64,000 nucleotides of DNA from Rubrivivax sp. (GTDB taxonomy: Bacteria; Pseudomonadota; Gammaproteobacteria; Burkholderiales; Burkholderiaceae_C): NCBI GenBank assembly GCA_019635285.1, contig JAHBZS010000014.1, positions 36,628-100,627 on the forward strand, read 5' to 3'. The translations under genes and the position numbers were made by a program. Shown here in pieces: positions 1-8,653 of the stretch. Under the pieces are notes generated by a model. The model made no database searches and was not told the origin of the DNA. It was given only the letters and a program-made list of their open reading frames with translations. Every line of letters starts with the position of its first letter. The stretch's first letter is position 1.

Positions 1-899
1 GGCTGGGGGCATTCATCGACGACCTGCGTGAACTGGTGATGTGCCGTGCGTTGCGTTCGTTCCCGCACCTGGCCAACGACTTCGCCATGATGTGCATCCT
101 GGCTCAATACCCGCACGAGATGCTCGGTGGGCGGCGGCACCTTAGCGACCAATCGGCAGCCACGTGGCGCAAGACGCACGGCGTCGCGCAATGGACCTTC
201 GGCTGCGGCTTGTATGGAAGCCGCGAGGAAGTGCGCTATCAGCGGCGCATGCTGCGCAAGGTGCTGGGGCGCTACGGCATGATCCAGTTCATCGGCGCAG
301 CCATCCGCGACGACTGGTACGGGCGGCTGGTGCGCAAGGCCGCGCCGATCGCGAATCGCATGCTGGGCAAGTCCCCCGAGTTCACCAACGTGATGATCCC
401 TGCGATCAACCTGTATCGCGGCATCCCCACCGACGAGTTCGTGCGCCAGGCCTACTTCAAGTCGCACACGCAGAAGCCGGCGACCGACATCGATCCGGCG
501 CGCGACCGCTGCGGCATGGTGTGGATCGGACCGGTGGTGCCGTTCACCTCGACGCATGTGCTGAAGGCGCTGTCGCTGACCAAGCGCATCTTCGATCGGC
601 ACGAGTTTGACTTCTTCGTGGAGGTCATCGTCGAAAGCGCCCGCTCGGTCATCGTGCTGGTGGGCGTGTTCTATCAGCGCGAGGACCCCGCCGACGCTGC
701 GCGTGCGAAAGCCTGGTACGACGAAGCCCTGGCGGCCTACACCGAGCACGGTTATCCCCCGTACCGCGCGACGACCATGAGCACCCCACACGCCCTGGAC
801 GCCAACCCGCGTGTTCGAGATCTGCTGGCTTCGATCAAGCGTGCAGTCGACCCGCAGAACCTGCTGGCACCGGGCCGGTACGGCACGCCGATGCGCTAG
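1..899 (+). CDS. FAD-linked oxidase, vanillyl-alcohol oxidase/4-cresol dehydrogenase type (5' truncated by window edge)
   Basis: The frame is open from base 3 and no stop separates it from the window start, so this is the C-terminal ~298 residues of a larger protein. The sequence ends with DPQNLLAPGRYG, the usual closing motif of VAO/PCMH-family flavoproteins, and the stretch around FTNVMIPAINLYRGIPTDE and MVWIGPVVPFTS resembles 4-cresol dehydrogenase or vanillyl-alcohol oxidase substrate-cap regions. Family members oxidise para-hydroxylated benzylic compounds or related alcohols with covalent or tight FAD. The FAD-binding half lies outside the window. The gene sits 24 bases before a thioester-reductase-like SDR and an acyl ligase, probably in one transcript. 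Substrate unknown. Confidence 0.75.
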   Translation, partial: LGAFIDDLRELVMCRALRSFPHLANDFAMMCILAQYPHEMLGGRRHLSDQSAATWRKTHGVAQWTFGCGLYGSREEVRYQRRMLRKVLGRYGMIQFIGAAIRDDWYGRLVRKAAPIANRMLGKSPEFTNVMIPAINLYRGIPTDEFVRQAYFKSHTQKPATDIDPARDRCGMVWIGPVVPFTSTHVLKALSLTKRIFDRHEFDFFVEVIVESARSVIVLVGVFYQREDPADAARAKAWYDEALAAYTEHGYPPYRATTMSTPHALDANPRVRDLLASIKRAVDPQNLLAPGRYGTPMR

Positions 900-923
900 C
901 TTGAAACCTGGCTCACTCGACCT

Positions 924-2048
924 GTGCGACGCATCTTCCTGACAGGCTGTACCGGCACCATCGGCAGCGCCATCGTGCCGCGTCTGCTCGAGGGCACCGA
1001 TGACCGGGTGACGCTGCTCATCCGCGCCCGCGACGACGCGGATCTGCAGTCCCGCCTGCAGGCGATGCATGAATACTGGGGCACGAGCCGCACGGACCAA
1101 GCACGCCTTCATGCCTTGCGCGGCGACATCGAACTGGTGGACTTCGGCCTGAGTCCCGCCGAGGTCGATGTGCTTGCGCAGTCGACGACCCACATCGTCC
1201 ACGCGGCCGCGAGCGTGAAGCTCAACATGACGATCGAGCAGGCACGGTCGACGGCCGTGCGGCCGACACGCACGATCCTGGACCTGGCACGTCGCGCTGC
1301 AGACGCGGGCGCGCTGCGCAAGCTGGACATGGTCAGCACCGTGGGGGTCTGGGGCCGGACACCAGGCGCCATGCCCGAACGGCCACTGCCGGAGGTGCGT
1401 GAGTTCCACAACACCTACGAGGAAGCCAAGGCGGAAGCCGAACGGGTGATCTGGCAGGAAGGCGCGGACCTGCCCGTCACGGTGCACCGGCCGAGCATGG
1501 TGGTGGGCGATTCGCGCAACGGCCGCGTGATTCACTTCCAGGTCTTCTATCACCTCTGCGAATTTCTGTCGGGGGCGCGCACCTTCGGCGTCATGCCTCC
1601 CCTCGGCGACACGCGGCTGGACACGGTTCCCGTGGACTGGGTGGCCAACGCCATCGTCTGGGCCAGCCGCACGTCCGAGACGGTGGGGCGGATCCTTCAC
1701 CTGTGCAGCGGGCCTGCGCACGCATTGGCCTTGCCGCCGCTGCAGGACGTTGTGCGCGAACTTTGGGCCGAGCGGGGCCGGCGCCTGCCGCGGCTGCGCA
1801 CCGTCAGTCAGAAGCGGCTTGAAACGGCGGTGCCGGTCATCGGGGCCCTGGTCGGCGCCAAGCGCCGGCGTGCTCTGCAGGCGCTGCCGGCGGTGCTGGC
1901 CTACCTGGCGGAGAACCAGGCCTTTGCGAACGAGCAGACGGCCGCCACGTTGGCGGCGGCCGGCCTGCCGTTGCCACTGCCCCGAGACTACCTGCGCGCC
2001 GTCCTGGCCTACTACCTGGACGTCCGGGAATCCGGAAAGCGAGCTTGA
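924..2048 (+). CDS. Extended SDR, thioester-reductase-like NAD(P)-binding protein
   Basis: A 374-residue protein beginning with GTG. The N-terminal glycine motif TGCTGTIGSAIVPRLL is a Rossmann NAD(P) site, and the active-site region NTYEEAKAEAERV supplies a YxxxK pair. Overall it matches the NAD_binding_4 / male-sterility-like family of thioester and fatty acyl-CoA reductases rather than a classic sugar epimerase. Such enzymes reduce acyl thioesters to aldehydes. The TTG start of the next gene, an AMP-forming acyl ligase, overlaps the stop of this one, so the two are translationally coupled. Together they could activate and reduce a carboxylic acid, an inference from adjacency only. Confidence 0.75.
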   Translation: MRRIFLTGCTGTIGSAIVPRLLEGTDDRVTLLIRARDDADLQSRLQAMHEYWGTSRTDQARLHALRGDIELVDFGLSPAEVDVLAQSTTHIVHAAASVKLNMTIEQARSTAVRPTRTILDLARRAADAGALRKLDMVSTVGVWGRTPGAMPERPLPEVREFHNTYEEAKAEAERVIWQEGADLPVTVHRPSMVVGDSRNGRVIHFQVFYHLCEFLSGARTFGVMPPLGDTRLDTVPVDWVANAIVWASRTSETVGRILHLCSGPAHALALPPLQDVVRELWAERGRRLPRLRTVSQKRLETAVPVIGALVGAKRRRALQALPAVLAYLAENQAFANEQTAATLAAAGLPLPLPRDYLRAVLAYYLDVRESGKRA

Positions 2049-3811
2049 GCCCCGCGGGCGCCACCTTGCCTGCCCTGCTGGCGCACCGTGCGGCAGCGAC
2101 ACCGCGGGCCATCGCCTACAGAGTGGACGACGCGCGAGGCGGCTGGCAGTCGACCGGTTGGGCCGAATTCGCAGATCAAGTGCAGGTGCTCGCGGGGCGC
2201 CTGCAAGACGCCGGCCTGCGCCATGGCGATCGGCTGGCGATCATCTGTCCGGTGTCGCTGCAGTGGGAGCTCATCCACCACGCCGCGCTGGCATTGGGCG
2301 CGGTGGTGGTCGGGCTGGACACGCACGACCTGCCCGCTCGCGTCGCGGCAATGGCCGCCAAGGCCGAAGTCTCGGCCTTCGCCATCAGCGACGGCCGCTC
2401 GCTGAGCGCACTCGGACCGGCGGACTGGCAACGCACGCGCTTCGTGCTCGCGCTGGACGAAGCACTGCAACTGCCTGCACCGGTTCGCCGCCTGGACTGG
2501 CACGATGTCACGGCCCCAGCGCCTTCCCGCGCCGTCATGCCCGCCGTGCACCCGGGGGATCTGGCGACGATCATCTTCACCTCCGGCACCACGGGCGAAC
2601 CGAAAGGCATTGCCTATCGGCACGAGCAGGTGTGCCTGGCCATCGATGCCATCCGCGATGCCTTCCCCTTTGCGGGCCCAGGCACCCGCTTGCTGTGCTG
2701 GCTGCCCCTGTCCAATCTGTTTCAGCGCATCGTCAATCTGGCGGCGGTCGCCACGGGCACCACCACCTACCTGTGGGCCGATCCGCGCCGCGTGATGGAG
2801 GCCTTGCCTCGCGTCGAGCCCGATGTCTTCATCGGCGTGCCGCGCTTCTTCGAGAAGCTGCATGAAGGCATCACCGCCCGCATTGCTGGACAAGGCCGTA
2901 CGGCGCGGGCGCTGGTGGGCTGGGCCTGGCAGACGGGCCGGGAGTTCAGCACGCGCCAGCGCTCCGGGCGACCCTCGGGAGTCGGCCTGAAGCTGAGGCA
3001 CGCGCTGGCCGACCGGCTGGTGCTGCGCCGCATCCGCAGTGTCATGGGGCAGCGGCTGCGTTGCATGGTGACGGGCTCGGCGCCGGCATCGAAGCACCTA
3101 CTGGAGGAATTTCACGCCCTGGGCTGGCTGGTGCTGGAGGCCTACGGCATGAGCGAGAACGTCGTGCCGATCGCCATGAATCGCATCGACAGGTTCCGCT
3201 TTGGCACGGTGGGCCAGCCGGTCTCGGGCAACGACATCCGCGTGCGCGAGGACGGTGCCGTGCTCGTGCGCGGATCAGGTGTGTTCGAGGGCTACCTGAA
3301 TGAGGGTGCCAAGGCCGCGGCCGCGCGCGACGCCGACGGCTTCTACGCGACCGGCGATCTGGGCGCTTTCGACACCGACGGCTTCCTGACCCTGACGGGC
3401 CGCGACGGCGACTTGATCAAGACATCGACCGGCAGGCGCATCGCGCCAGCAGCCGTCGAAGCGGCGTTGCGGTCGGTGCCCGGCATCGACCAGGCCGTGC
3501 TCATGGGCAATGGGCGCAAGCTGCCGATTGCCCTGTGCGCGTTGACCACGCCGACCACCGACCACGACATGCTGGCGTCGCTGGCTGAACGGCTGACTGC
3601 GGCGCTGGCACCCATCAACGAACGCGACCGACCCGCAGGCCTGGCCTTCCTGCAGCGGCCGTTGAGCCTGGAAACCGGCGAGCTGACACCCAATCTCAAA
3701 CTGCGGCGCGCTGCGATCGAGAAGCTGCACGAAGAGTTGCTGGGCCGGCTGGACACCAGGCTGGCGCGCCGCGACGCGGTGGCGCCGGCCGGCCTTCCCT
3801 TCGTCTGGTAG
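2045..3811 (+). CDS. AMP-dependent acyl-CoA synthetase / ligase
   Basis: A 588-residue ANL-superfamily adenylating enzyme. The phosphate-binding motif IIFTSGTTGEPKG is near residue 180, the A5 motif EAYGMSEN near 365, and YATGDLGAFDTDGFLTLTGRDGDLIK near 440-460 supplies the ATP-ribose aspartate and the hinge. The length and long-chain ligase-like layout suggest a fatty or aryl acid substrate. The start is taken as TTG because it overlaps the preceding stop (TTGA); an ATG further in would remove N-terminal sequence. The C-terminal catalytic-lysine region is short and divergent (GELTPNLKLRRAAI), as in long-chain acyl-CoA synthetases. Its partner is the coupled reductase upstream. Confidence 0.85.
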   Translation: MSPAGATLPALLAHRAAATPRAIAYRVDDARGGWQSTGWAEFADQVQVLAGRLQDAGLRHGDRLAIICPVSLQWELIHHAALALGAVVVGLDTHDLPARVAAMAAKAEVSAFAISDGRSLSALGPADWQRTRFVLALDEALQLPAPVRRLDWHDVTAPAPSRAVMPAVHPGDLATIIFTSGTTGEPKGIAYRHEQVCLAIDAIRDAFPFAGPGTRLLCWLPLSNLFQRIVNLAAVATGTTTYLWADPRRVMEALPRVEPDVFIGVPRFFEKLHEGITARIAGQGRTARALVGWAWQTGREFSTRQRSGRPSGVGLKLRHALADRLVLRRIRSVMGQRLRCMVTGSAPASKHLLEEFHALGWLVLEAYGMSENVVPIAMNRIDRFRFGTVGQPVSGNDIRVREDGAVLVRGSGVFEGYLNEGAKAAAARDADGFYATGDLGAFDTDGFLTLTGRDGDLIKTSTGRRIAPAAVEAALRSVPGIDQAVLMGNGRKLPIALCALTTPTTDHDMLASLAERLTAALAPINERDRPAGLAFLQRPLSLETGELTPNLKLRRAAIEKLHEELLGRLDTRLARRDAVAPAGLPFVW

Positions 3812-3844
3812 AGGGGGCGCGGCAAGTCGGCCCGCAAAAAGCAA

Positions 3845-3866
3845 GTGGGGGCCCGAGGGCCCCCAC
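3845..3866 (-). terminator. Rho-independent terminator of the PEP-CTERM gene
   Basis: Perfect 10-bp arms (GTGGGGGCCC / GGGCCCCCAC) with a 2-base loop. Read on the minus strand the hairpin is followed by TTGCTTTTTG, giving the U-tract expected downstream of the PEP-CTERM gene that ends at 3888. On the plus strand the following bases are less T-rich, so it would be weaker for the convergent ligase gene. Confidence 0.8.
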
Positions 3867-3887
3867 TGTCTTACTGCGTACCTACTC

Positions 3888-4769
3888 TCAGCCGTTCTTG
3901 CGCGAAGAACGACGGGCCGCGCCCAGCGAGAGCAGCGCCAAACCGACCAGCGCCAGCGAGGTGGGCTCAGGCACGCTGTTCACCGCGAAGATGATGTTGC
4001 CCGAGCCAGAGCCCTTTGCCAGCGGCGTCACGTTGGTCGTGATGCGCGTCTCGCCACCAGCAACAGTCCACGACGTGCCGTTACCACCGGTCAGCGGCGT
4101 CCCCGTGGCCGAGGCCGACAGGTCCACGTCGAACGGCACCGGCGCCTGCCAGAAGCCACCGATGCCCGTCGTGCCAGCCGCCGGCACGAAGTCCAGCAAC
4201 GCATTGAAGGTCGTCGTGGCCACGTTGCCCGGGCCGATCTGCGCCTGACCATTGATGGCCGTGTTCAGCGTCGCCGTGCCCAACTGGAAGTCCGTCGCGT
4301 CCGGAGTGATACCGAACAGATTGGCGGTCGTAGGCGTCGTCGGATTCACGCTACCGGCCCCCGGGCTGCCCCACAGCGTCGCCGTGACGCTCAAGCCCGA
4401 CAGATCTGCGCTGAAGAAGTTGGGGGCGAGCCACGAACCTGTCCCCGTGATCGTGAACAGCGCATAGACGTTGTATTTCTCAGTCACGCCGGACACGGAA
4501 TTGGCGGCGCCGGAGAAGCTCTCCACCAGCAGGAAGCCAGTCTCCGTGAAGTTCCTGGTGGCGCCCACCGAAGGCGAGCCAGCAATTCTCAGCAACGACG
4601 CGAAGTTGGTCGTCGCCTTATCGGTGTCGAACGCGCCGTTCGACGCGCTGAGGGTACCCGCACCGCCATTGGTGGCCGACGGGTTGAGGGTCACGGTATC
4701 GGCGAACACGTTGGTCGCCATCGTGGCCCCAGCCACGCATGCGACCATGGCCAGTCTGTTGAGTTTCAT
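3888..4769 (-). CDS. PEP-CTERM sorting-domain protein
   Basis: A 293-residue exported protein. Residues 1-23 are a Sec signal peptide ending NVFA. The body is rich in Thr, Ser, Gly and Ala and has low similarity to anything I recognise. The C terminus is a textbook PEP-CTERM tripartite tail: VPEPTS, a hydrophobic segment (LALVGLALLSLGAA) and a basic end (RRSSRKNG), the signal cleaved by exosortase. Family members are surface or exopolysaccharide-associated and linked to floc or biofilm formation. An AGGAG ribosome site lies 6 bases before the ATG. A sigma-54 promoter at 4854-4868 and a strong terminator make it a monocistronic unit. No exosortase gene is in the window. Confidence 0.93.
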   Translation of the reverse strand: MKLNRLAMVACVAGATMATNVFADTVTLNPSATNGGAGTLSASNGAFDTDKATTNFASLLRIAGSPSVGATRNFTETGFLLVESFSGAANSVSGVTEKYNVYALFTITGTGSWLAPNFFSADLSGLSVTATLWGSPGAGSVNPTTPTTANLFGITPDATDFQLGTATLNTAINGQAQIGPGNVATTTFNALLDFVPAAGTTGIGGFWQAPVPFDVDLSASATGTPLTGGNGTSWTVAGGETRITTNVTPLAKGSGSGNIIFAVNSVPEPTSLALVGLALLSLGAARRSSRKNG

Positions 4770-4853
4770 TCAATGCTCCTAGAAAGTTGCTGCCGGGGCT
4801 CTGTCACACTTCTTGCGAAGTCGCCGTCTTTAGACGCCGCGCAACCATCAAGA

Positions 4854-4868
4854 GCAAGTGGCATGCCA
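4854..4868 (-). promoter_or_regulatory. Sigma-54 (RpoN) -24/-12 promoter for the PEP-CTERM gene
   Basis: On the minus strand the bases read TGGCAT-N5-TTGC, against the consensus TGGCAC-N5-TTGC, with exact spacing between the GG and GC dinucleotides. It lies about 85 bases upstream of the PEP-CTERM start codon. PrsR, encoded a few kilobases upstream on the same strand, is a sigma-54 activator with an intact GAFTGA loop, and PrsK-PrsR with RpoN is known to control PEP-CTERM genes in floc-forming betaproteobacteria. Confidence 0.8.
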
Positions 4869-4938
4869 AGTTCGGGTCGAATCTCTAACTGCTTGAAAAC
4901 AAAGGGAAATTCGATCGTCTCTAGAAACTCGGTCGGCG

Positions 4939-4972
4939 GGGTGTCTGTCGGCTGTAAAAAACCACGACACCC
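4939..4972. promoter_or_regulatory. Inverted repeat, candidate activator site upstream of the sigma-54 promoter
   Basis: GGGTGTC at 4939-4945 and GACACCC at 4966-4972 form 7-bp inverted arms separated by 20 bases. The element is about 70-105 bp upstream of the -24 box, a normal position for an enhancer-binding protein such as PrsR. It also lies just beyond the end of the acyltransferase gene, but the run of T falls inside the loop rather than after the stem, so it is a poor terminator. Confidence 0.35.
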
Positions 4973-4984
4973 TGGGCGTCGGCG

Positions 4985-5764
4985 CTATTGAGCGACCCTG
5001 TCCGACGGCGACCGCAGCCCACGACGCAGGCGGGTCGTGATGCCGGCTTCTTCTGCTGCCGAAAACCCCAGCGGGTAGAGCGAGCGCTCGCTGTGCATGA
5101 GCTCGGGGTTGCCGCCGAGCTGGCGAATGCTCTGGTGCGCCTGCCACAGGTCCAGCGCCATCAGCACCGCCGGTGCATTCACACGACGGTTGTGCCGCCG
5201 GGGGCCGGCGACCTTGAAGCCGAGCTTGACTTCGTAGTACCGGACATGGCGGGGATTGACCTCGATCAGCAGGGTATCGCAGCCGCGGATGCAGTGCGCC
5301 TGGATGAACGCCACATGGAACAGGGCGGCCAGCACACGCTGCGAACGCAACACGCCCTCCATGGCGAGTTTCGTGAACTCGCACAAGCTCTGCCCGGCGG
5401 CACGCAGCCCATCGGCCTCGGCCTTGAAAAGATCATCGACAAGCAGGCCCTCGGGGGAATCGAAACCCACGGTCAGCGTGCCTACGATTTCGGCCCGATC
5501 GGCCGCCACCAGGGTCAGGCGATCATCGCCGGCGCTTCCCAGCATCGGCCCGACCTGATAGCCCCGGCTGGCATACCGGCGGTTGACCAGAATGTTCGCC
5601 GAGCTTCGCACGCCGTGAGAATCAGCGGCGCGAATCTTGAAACCATCAGGGCCGCCAGCGCTCGCCAATACCTCGCCCGGGTTGAACGGGAAAGCCAACA
5701 GGGACTGCATGCTCGACGATTCTTCCAGAAACGGGGTGGCTTTCACACGCTCTCCGACAGACAA
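4985..5764 (-). CDS. FeeM-like N-acyl amino acid synthase / PEP-CTERM-associated acyltransferase
   Basis: A 259-residue protein of the GNAT-like N-acyl amino acid synthase (FeeM) family, frequently found in exosortase/PEP-CTERM loci. Recognisable are the central block LVDDLFKAEADGLRAAGQSLCEFTKLA, an AALFHVAFIQAH helix, and EVNPRHVRYYEVKLGFK, where an acyl-carrier-binding and catalytic fold is expected. FeeM enzymes transfer a fatty acyl group from acyl-ACP to an amino acid such as tyrosine. The start may lie at Met19 rather than the listed ATG. It lies between prsT and the PEP-CTERM gene on the same strand. The product in this organism is unknown. Confidence 0.7.
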   Translation of the reverse strand: MSVGERVKATPFLEESSSMQSLLAFPFNPGEVLASAGGPDGFKIRAADSHGVRSSANILVNRRYASRGYQVGPMLGSAGDDRLTLVAADRAEIVGTLTVGFDSPEGLLVDDLFKAEADGLRAAGQSLCEFTKLAMEGVLRSQRVLAALFHVAFIQAHCIRGCDTLLIEVNPRHVRYYEVKLGFKVAGPRRHNRRVNAPAVLMALDLWQAHQSIRQLGGNPELMHSERSLYPLGFSAAEEAGITTRLRRGLRSPSDRVAQ

Positions 5765-5841
5765 CTGAAAGCATTGTCGCTGCGAAGCGTTTCAGTCGCG
5801 CCGCCCGGCTGGAATCAGATGTAACAGGTTGCGTGGCCCTG

Positions 5842-8604
5842 CTAAAGGGTCTTGAGAAGCGCGCTCACTTCGGCTTGCCCATTGAACTTGTCACCGAGTT
5901 TGGCCAAGCTGTCCAGTTCGACCTTGGCCTTGGTCTTGTCGCCCGCGGCGATATAGATCTTGGCCAGGTTCAATCGAAAGGTCGAATCGTCCGGCCGCAG
6001 CGCCACGACCTTGGACTGAAGCTCCACGGCCTTCGCGTGCTCGCCTTTCGCTGAGAGAACGGCCGCCAGGGTGTCCATGAAGGGCGGCTGGTTGGGGGCC
6101 AAGGTGGTTGCCTGCTCGGCCAGCTTCAGGGCGTTGTCCGGCCGCTTCAATTGCAGTTCGACCCAGGCCAGGTTGTTCAGGGCAACCACATTCTCGGGCT
6201 GCCGCTGCAGCACCGTCTGCAACTGCTTCTCAGCCAGCGGGAAGTCCTTGGCGGCAATGGCCGTCTCGCCAAGATAGGCGGTGAAGGTCGTGTCGTCCGG
6301 ATTCGATGACAACCAGGTACGCGAGAACTGCTCGGCGTCCTTGGCGCTGCCGGCTGCCAGCATCACCGAATGAAGCTTGATCGCGATCGGCGCCTGCGGC
6401 GCAAGCTGCAGCGCGCGCTTGTACGCGGCAATCGCCGCCGGCCATCCCTTGCGCGAGACCTCGATGTCGCCTTCCATGGACAAGCCGATGGGATCCTTCG
6501 GCCGCTGCTGCTGCACCGAGCGCGCCGTGGCCAGCGCATCCTTGTAGTTCTTGTCGTTGACATTGATCAGGATCAGGCCGCGCTGTGCGTCGAGGTAGTC
6601 CGGCTTGATCTCCAGCGCCTTGCGCAAGCTCTGCTCCGCCGCCTTGTAGTCCTTGGCAGCCGTCTGCGCCTCGGCCAGCCGCACCAGTGGCACCGGCGAC
6701 ATCGGTTGGGCAGCCGCCGCCTTGCCGTAGGTGCCGATCGCCTGATTGACTTCACCCGACAGTTGCTGCACCCGCCCCAGTGCGATCTGCGCATCCAGAT
6801 TGTCAGGAATGGCCGTGACGGCACTCTGCGCTGCCGAGCGCGCCTGTTTGTAGTCTCCGACGCGGACGTAGGTATCGACCAGAAGCAGCCGCGGCGTGGG
6901 GTTGGTGGGTGCAGCCTCGATCGCCTTCTGCAGCCAGGCAACCACCTGATCCCGGTCATTCGTGTTGGCCGCCGCCAGTTGTGCCAACGCCAGCAGCGCC
7001 TGCACATTCTTCGGGTCCTTGCTCAGCAAGGCCTCGAAGCGCTTGCGGGCGTCGTCGGGTCGCTTCTCGGCCATGTCCATGGCCGCCAGGCTCGCAACCG
7101 CGGGGAAGAACGCCGGATCGATCTCCAGCGCGCGTTCGAAGCTCTTGCGGGCGCCGGCGCTGTTCTGCTGCAGCATCTGGATCCTGCCGCGCATGTTGGC
7201 GGCCAGCGGCTTGCCCGGCTGCTTCTTCTCCAGCTGGTCGACTGCCGCGAGGGCCTTGTCGAATTCCTTGCGGCGCAGGTGCGCGCTGATCAATGCCATG
7301 TCCGCGGTCACGCCCGTGTCGCCACCCGCAATGTCCTGCAGTTCATCCAGGCCTGCTTCGGTGCGCCCCGTGGCAAGGCGCGTGACCGCCAGCGCCGTGC
7401 GCTTGCGGGCATCGTTGGGATCGAGCTTCAGCGCTTGAGCGAACGCGTCCTCGGCCTTCTTGGCATCGCCAGTCTGCAGATAGACCTCGCCGGCCAGGGC
7501 GTACATGCCGGCATCGAAGTCGTGCTTCTCATCCAGCGCATTCAGAATCGTCAAGGCCTTGGCAGGCTGCCCGGTGCGCAAGTAGCTTGCGATGAGCATG
7601 CGCCGCGCCATCACGAGGTGCGGCGCATACTGGAGCGCGCGCGTCAGATAGATCTCGGCCTGCCCAGGCGAGCCGCCCTGCAGTTCGGCGGCCCCGGCGA
7701 GTTGCAACACGCGCGGGTCCTTGGGCATCGCCTGCACCAGTTGCCGAGTCAGGTCGCGTGCCGTGGCGTAGTCCTTCTTCTGCAGTGACCAAGTCGCTTC
7801 CAGGAGCTTCGTCGTCGGATGCCTGGGGGCGAGCTTCTTCATCTGCTCGATCTGCTTGCCGGCGTCCTCCAGAGCGCCTTTGCGCATCAACAGTGCGGCC
7901 AACGCGTATTTGGGCAACAGCGATTCGGGAGCCGCCTCAGCCGCGTTTTTGTAGGCGGCCAGCGCCGCCGCATCGTCAGCCTTGCCGTATTGCAGCAGAT
8001 CGCCCTTCAGGAGCCAGGCTTCGGAGTTGCCTGGATCGGCTTGGAGCACCGAATCAGTCGTCACGAGGGCGGCGTCGAAGTCCTGAGCCGACGCCTTGCG
8101 GCGCGCGTCGAGCAACAGCGCCCCTGCAAAGGTCTTGTCCGCAGCGAGCGCCGCGTCAAGTGCACTCTGCGACGGGCCCTGCTGACCCAGCGCGGCATAG
8201 GCGGACGCGAGCGAGGTCTGCAGGCTGGCCTGCGCGCTGGGCTTGGTCAACGCCGCGCCGGAGAACTCGTCCACCAGCTTCTTGGGCTGGCCGAGGAGCA
8301 GCATCACGCGCGCGAGTTCCGGAACGACGAGGTCCTTGGGATACTGCGCGGCCAGCGCCTTGCGCAGTTCGAGCTCGGCGCCGGCCACGTCGCCCTGCCG
8401 CATCAAGGTCGTTCCCAGGAGGAATCTCGCCTCACCGGATTCAGGTTCCTTCTGGAGGACGTTCTTGACCTGAATGGCGGCGGCCTTGAGATCCTTCTTC
8501 TCAAGGTACTCCTTGGCCGAGGCCAGCTGCTTTTCCGAGCTCTCGCTGCCGCAGCCCGCCAGCGCCAGGCCCACGATGATGCTGGTCAAAAGGTGGCGCT
8601 TCAT
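5842..8604 (-). CDS. prsT: PrsT, PEP-CTERM system TPR-repeat lipoprotein
   Basis: A 920-residue protein built almost entirely of tetratricopeptide repeats, about two dozen 34-residue units with recurrent A..LDPN/P motifs. The N terminus (LALAGCGS) is a lipobox, so the mature protein should be lipidated at Cys18 and face the periplasm. Length and position immediately after a PrsR-type regulator match PrsT of XrtA/PEP-CTERM loci, whose role is thought to be scaffolding of exopolysaccharide or surface-protein assembly. A gap of 49 bases separates it from prsR, so prsK-prsR-prsT are probably cotranscribed. Confidence 0.9.
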   Translation of the reverse strand: MKRHLLTSIIVGLALAGCGSESSEKQLASAKEYLEKKDLKAAAIQVKNVLQKEPESGEARFLLGTTLMRQGDVAGAELELRKALAAQYPKDLVVPELARVMLLLGQPKKLVDEFSGAALTKPSAQASLQTSLASAYAALGQQGPSQSALDAALAADKTFAGALLLDARRKASAQDFDAALVTTDSVLQADPGNSEAWLLKGDLLQYGKADDAAALAAYKNAAEAAPESLLPKYALAALLMRKGALEDAGKQIEQMKKLAPRHPTTKLLEATWSLQKKDYATARDLTRQLVQAMPKDPRVLQLAGAAELQGGSPGQAEIYLTRALQYAPHLVMARRMLIASYLRTGQPAKALTILNALDEKHDFDAGMYALAGEVYLQTGDAKKAEDAFAQALKLDPNDARKRTALAVTRLATGRTEAGLDELQDIAGGDTGVTADMALISAHLRRKEFDKALAAVDQLEKKQPGKPLAANMRGRIQMLQQNSAGARKSFERALEIDPAFFPAVASLAAMDMAEKRPDDARKRFEALLSKDPKNVQALLALAQLAAANTNDRDQVVAWLQKAIEAAPTNPTPRLLLVDTYVRVGDYKQARSAAQSAVTAIPDNLDAQIALGRVQQLSGEVNQAIGTYGKAAAAQPMSPVPLVRLAEAQTAAKDYKAAEQSLRKALEIKPDYLDAQRGLILINVNDKNYKDALATARSVQQQRPKDPIGLSMEGDIEVSRKGWPAAIAAYKRALQLAPQAPIAIKLHSVMLAAGSAKDAEQFSRTWLSSNPDDTTFTAYLGETAIAAKDFPLAEKQLQTVLQRQPENVVALNNLAWVELQLKRPDNALKLAEQATTLAPNQPPFMDTLAAVLSAKGEHAKAVELQSKVVALRPDDSTFRLNLAKIYIAAGDKTKAKVELDSLAKLGDKFNGQAEVSALLKTL

Positions 8605-8653
8605 ATCTTCCCGACTGTCTGTAAGAACGTGTAGTGCTGATCCGCCGCCTGGG

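Noticed and set aside
4939-4972. Terminator for the FeeM-like gene
   Set aside because: The T-run is inside the 20-base loop and no U-tract follows the stem, so I list it only as a possible activator site.
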